Source of the DNA: Hofstenia miamia
Lineage: Eukaryota > Xenacoelomorpha > Acoela
Length of the DNA stretch: 64,000 nucleotides
Direction of reading: 5' to 3'
Assembly: GCA_004352715.1 (NCBI GenBank)
Contig: SCFE01000049.1
Span: forward strand, 1,112,533-1,176,532
The notes under the pieces are model-generated. The model saw nothing but the letters and a program-made list of their open reading frames with translations. It was not told the origin of the DNA and did no database searches. The position numbers were made by a program, and so were the translations under genes. Below, one piece after another: positions 61,827 to 64,000 of the stretch (its first letter is position 1; each line of letters begins with the position of its first letter).

Positions 61827-63400
61827 GTAAGTTACATTTTTCATAGATATTAGTCAAGTTTATTTTTTTTAAATAACTCTGTGCAGACAAATCATATGTT
61901 TGGCCAGAAATTTTTTTTAGCTTTTAACCATGCATTTACGCCATATTTTAAGCAAAATCTGGTATTTCCCCGCAATAGAAAATTGGTGTGATCCATCAGG
62001 TTCTCCTATCAAACTTTCTGCTTCAGGCATTATTAACAAAGTATTTGAAAACCCATTATTACCAGAATCAGCTAAGTTTTGGGATTTTCGAAAAAATATA
62101 AAAATTTGTTCGGTTATTGATGTATTACTTTGTCTGATTTTGAGTATTTACTATTATTTACTTGTTGATTCAATTACAGTCAAATTTAGATAAAGCAGTA
62201 TTGTTATAAATGAAACCTCTATAAAATTGAATCGTTTTGCCGTTTTGTTGTGGTGCATTATGTAAAATCAACGTAAAACAGACGGAGACTGCCATAAAAT
62301 TTATACAAATGATTAGTTTTATTTTATGATTTAAAATCTACAAGTATTTCGCAAAAAACGGTTTCTCCTACTAAACATTAATAGTAATTTTTCAATATTT
62401 TATGGAAAATTGGATACTACTCCAATAAAATTGAATAATTGACAAATTACCTATGAAATTATCTTTAAACTCTTCTTTGGATGATCCATAGCCTTAAAAA
62501 ACAATTAAAAAATGTTATATCTTTTAATACTAAGTTAAAAACCGACTTCGTAACGATATACCGCTGTAAAATGTCATTTATTGCAATGGTTTGCCGTAAA
62601 ATAACTCACATTACCGTGGTTCGCAATGGAAATTTTTTCTCTATGGTCTAGACATTTTTACAAAAGCTGTACCACCCTCATCCCTAACTGTTGCCCGACC
62701 CTTTTTGAATTTACAAGAGTGATTCAGGGTGACCACTTGGTGTCTTTTAAGAGACCAGTCTCCTTAAGTCTCTTTTTTGGTTTCTTAAATTTCAAAAGTC
62801 TTTTTTTTAAGAGAACACCTATTTCAAAGTTGCCATGCTGTCAGGGCTTTCAGGCAAAATTAAGCTCCGAATAAATAGGCCTTGGCAGATTTGACCTCTC
62901 TTCTAGGCAAATTTATCCCCATTGGACAACGTCTTAATTGGGCCAAGTACTGCACTGGCTTAAATGAAATGGATTTAATAAAAGATCAAGAAGTCCATAT
63001 TGTTGAACGCCACTTCATTGCTTTTTTATAATGCTGTATAACACTTAATTTTGTGTTGAATAATATGCAAACCGAGATATATTCTTTCTAGGTTTTTATA
63101 TGGTGTCACATTTCATATTACCATGACAAGGAAAAAGCATTGCAACCCTGTCTTTTATTATCTTGTATTGTATTTTATTGTCTTTTTTTGCTTTGAAATT
63201 TTTGTCAATTTTATTAATGCGATGTTTTGTATTTCATTTTCAGCTTACAAGTTTTTGTTTTGGTTTCGGATGGGTCGATGCAAAGCCACCAAAAGTTTAA
63301 TAGCAAATTTTGAATGGGCCGTCATTATCCCAAGTGGCCAGCATCAAGCGAAATATCACTGTGATTGAAAAACTATCAACTTTGGAATTGGAACTTCTGC
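61827..63400 (+). other. Intron or downstream stretch, no exon recognised
   Basis: AT-rich, with short ORFs that lack Fn3 features. A TTTTCAG acceptor at 63242 is followed by an open frame (KFLFWFRMGRC) that is not Fn3-like. Confidence 0.4.
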
Positions 63401-64000
63401 TTTGAAAAAACACGAAGACTATTAATAGCAGATTTTTCTGAGCTACAAGAAAGAGTGGAATCATTGCAATCAAGAGTGTCACACATTGCAACTGGGGTTA
63501 AAAAAGTTACAATCCTGCATGTTCTGAACTCAGTGGCTACTGCAGCATGAACGGAGGACTCCATGCAAAGATGTTTCCACACTCTTTTCTCACAAAATAA
63601 ACTGCGCAAGAACCAAGGCCATATATTTGGCAGTCCACAGCTTTGCACCATTTGTAAAAGCCCAAATTGCCCAAATTGTTTGATTTACTTGTAGACGAAA
63701 CAATTCACAACCAGAAAAATCGATTGAAATTTTGGATCATTTATCTCACAAAGTCGCAAGTCTCACTACCTGTCAACAATAGATGTGGAAGGTAAGCTTG
63801 ATGTCTGAAACTTCATGCTGTCTGCTAATCGAATTAAATCAGTTGATGATGTAAAACTTTGATGCAGAAACTGTATTTGATTCAACTTGTGAAGTATTCC
63901 AGCAGAACAATTTCACAATGTGTCACCTATTTTATATCATGACAGACAACTGCAGCGTCATTAGCGGAAGCCAGAGTGGCTTTCGGGCTCTGCTGAAGCA
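63400..64000 (+). pseudogene. hAT-like transposase fragment, truncated by window end
   Basis: Plus-strand pieces with frameshifts: FSELQERVESLQSRVSH (coiled-coil-like), LDHLSHKVASLTTC, and FTMCHLFYIMTDNCSVISG followed by SGFRALLK at the edge. TDNCSVxxGxxSGF resembles the catalytic Asp region of hAT/ZBED-type transposases. The assignment rests on that motif only. Confidence 0.4.

Overview
This is an AT-rich (roughly two-thirds A+T) genomic window from an animal. It has spliced exons with GT/AG borders, no operon structure, and is packed with eukaryotic transposons: R4/Dong-like, CR1/jockey-like and Penelope-like retroelements, and mariner/Tc1, hAT and piggyBac DNA elements. Telomere-like stretches are of the TTAGGG type rather than the insect TTAGG, which hints at a non-insect invertebrate; I cannot name the species.

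One host gene can be reconstructed. It is a very large plus-strand gene running from about 3866 to beyond 61826 and coding for a secreted or membrane-tethered protein made almost only of fibronectin type III (Fn3) domains, about 20 of them here. Exon 1 encodes a 15-residue signal peptide. The first domains sit one per exon with phase 1 introns on both sides; from about 31 kb on, domains are split by internal introns of phases 1, 2 and 0 that still join in frame. Many domains carry extra cysteines (strand C region, F-G hairpin, and a terminal Cys-Thr/Ser) that ordinary Fn3 domains lack. The 3' end lies outside the window.

Layout: 1-3865 upstream sequence with a LINE tail, a 541-bp MITE and an internally deleted mariner; 3866-8539 signal exon and Fn3 exons 2-4; 8540-15125 a large intron with an R4/Dong-like element (minus strand) and a hAT element; 15126-20945 Fn3 exons around a CR1-like LINE; 22757-31208 further Fn3 exons with MITEs, a Tc1 relic and a second R4/Dong-like copy; 31209-40787 a long AT-rich intron with an assembly duplication; 40788-58754 split Fn3 exons, in an order disturbed by two misplaced or duplicated exon blocks (44873-45898 and 46907-47523) next to 1000-N gaps; 58755-61826 a DD37E mariner-like element and the last visible Fn3 exon; 61827-64000 no further exon seen, and a hAT-like transposase fragment at the right edge.

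The assembly is imperfect. There are eight multi-base N gaps, four of them bordered by (TA)n, and four single-N joins, three of which lie beside duplicated sequence. Best candidates for something new: the cysteine-bearing Fn3 repeat protein, a 17-bp duplication beside a 40-bp intron that makes the intron readable in frame, a heterozygous-looking piggyBac insertion, and composite elements that carry a telomere-like core.
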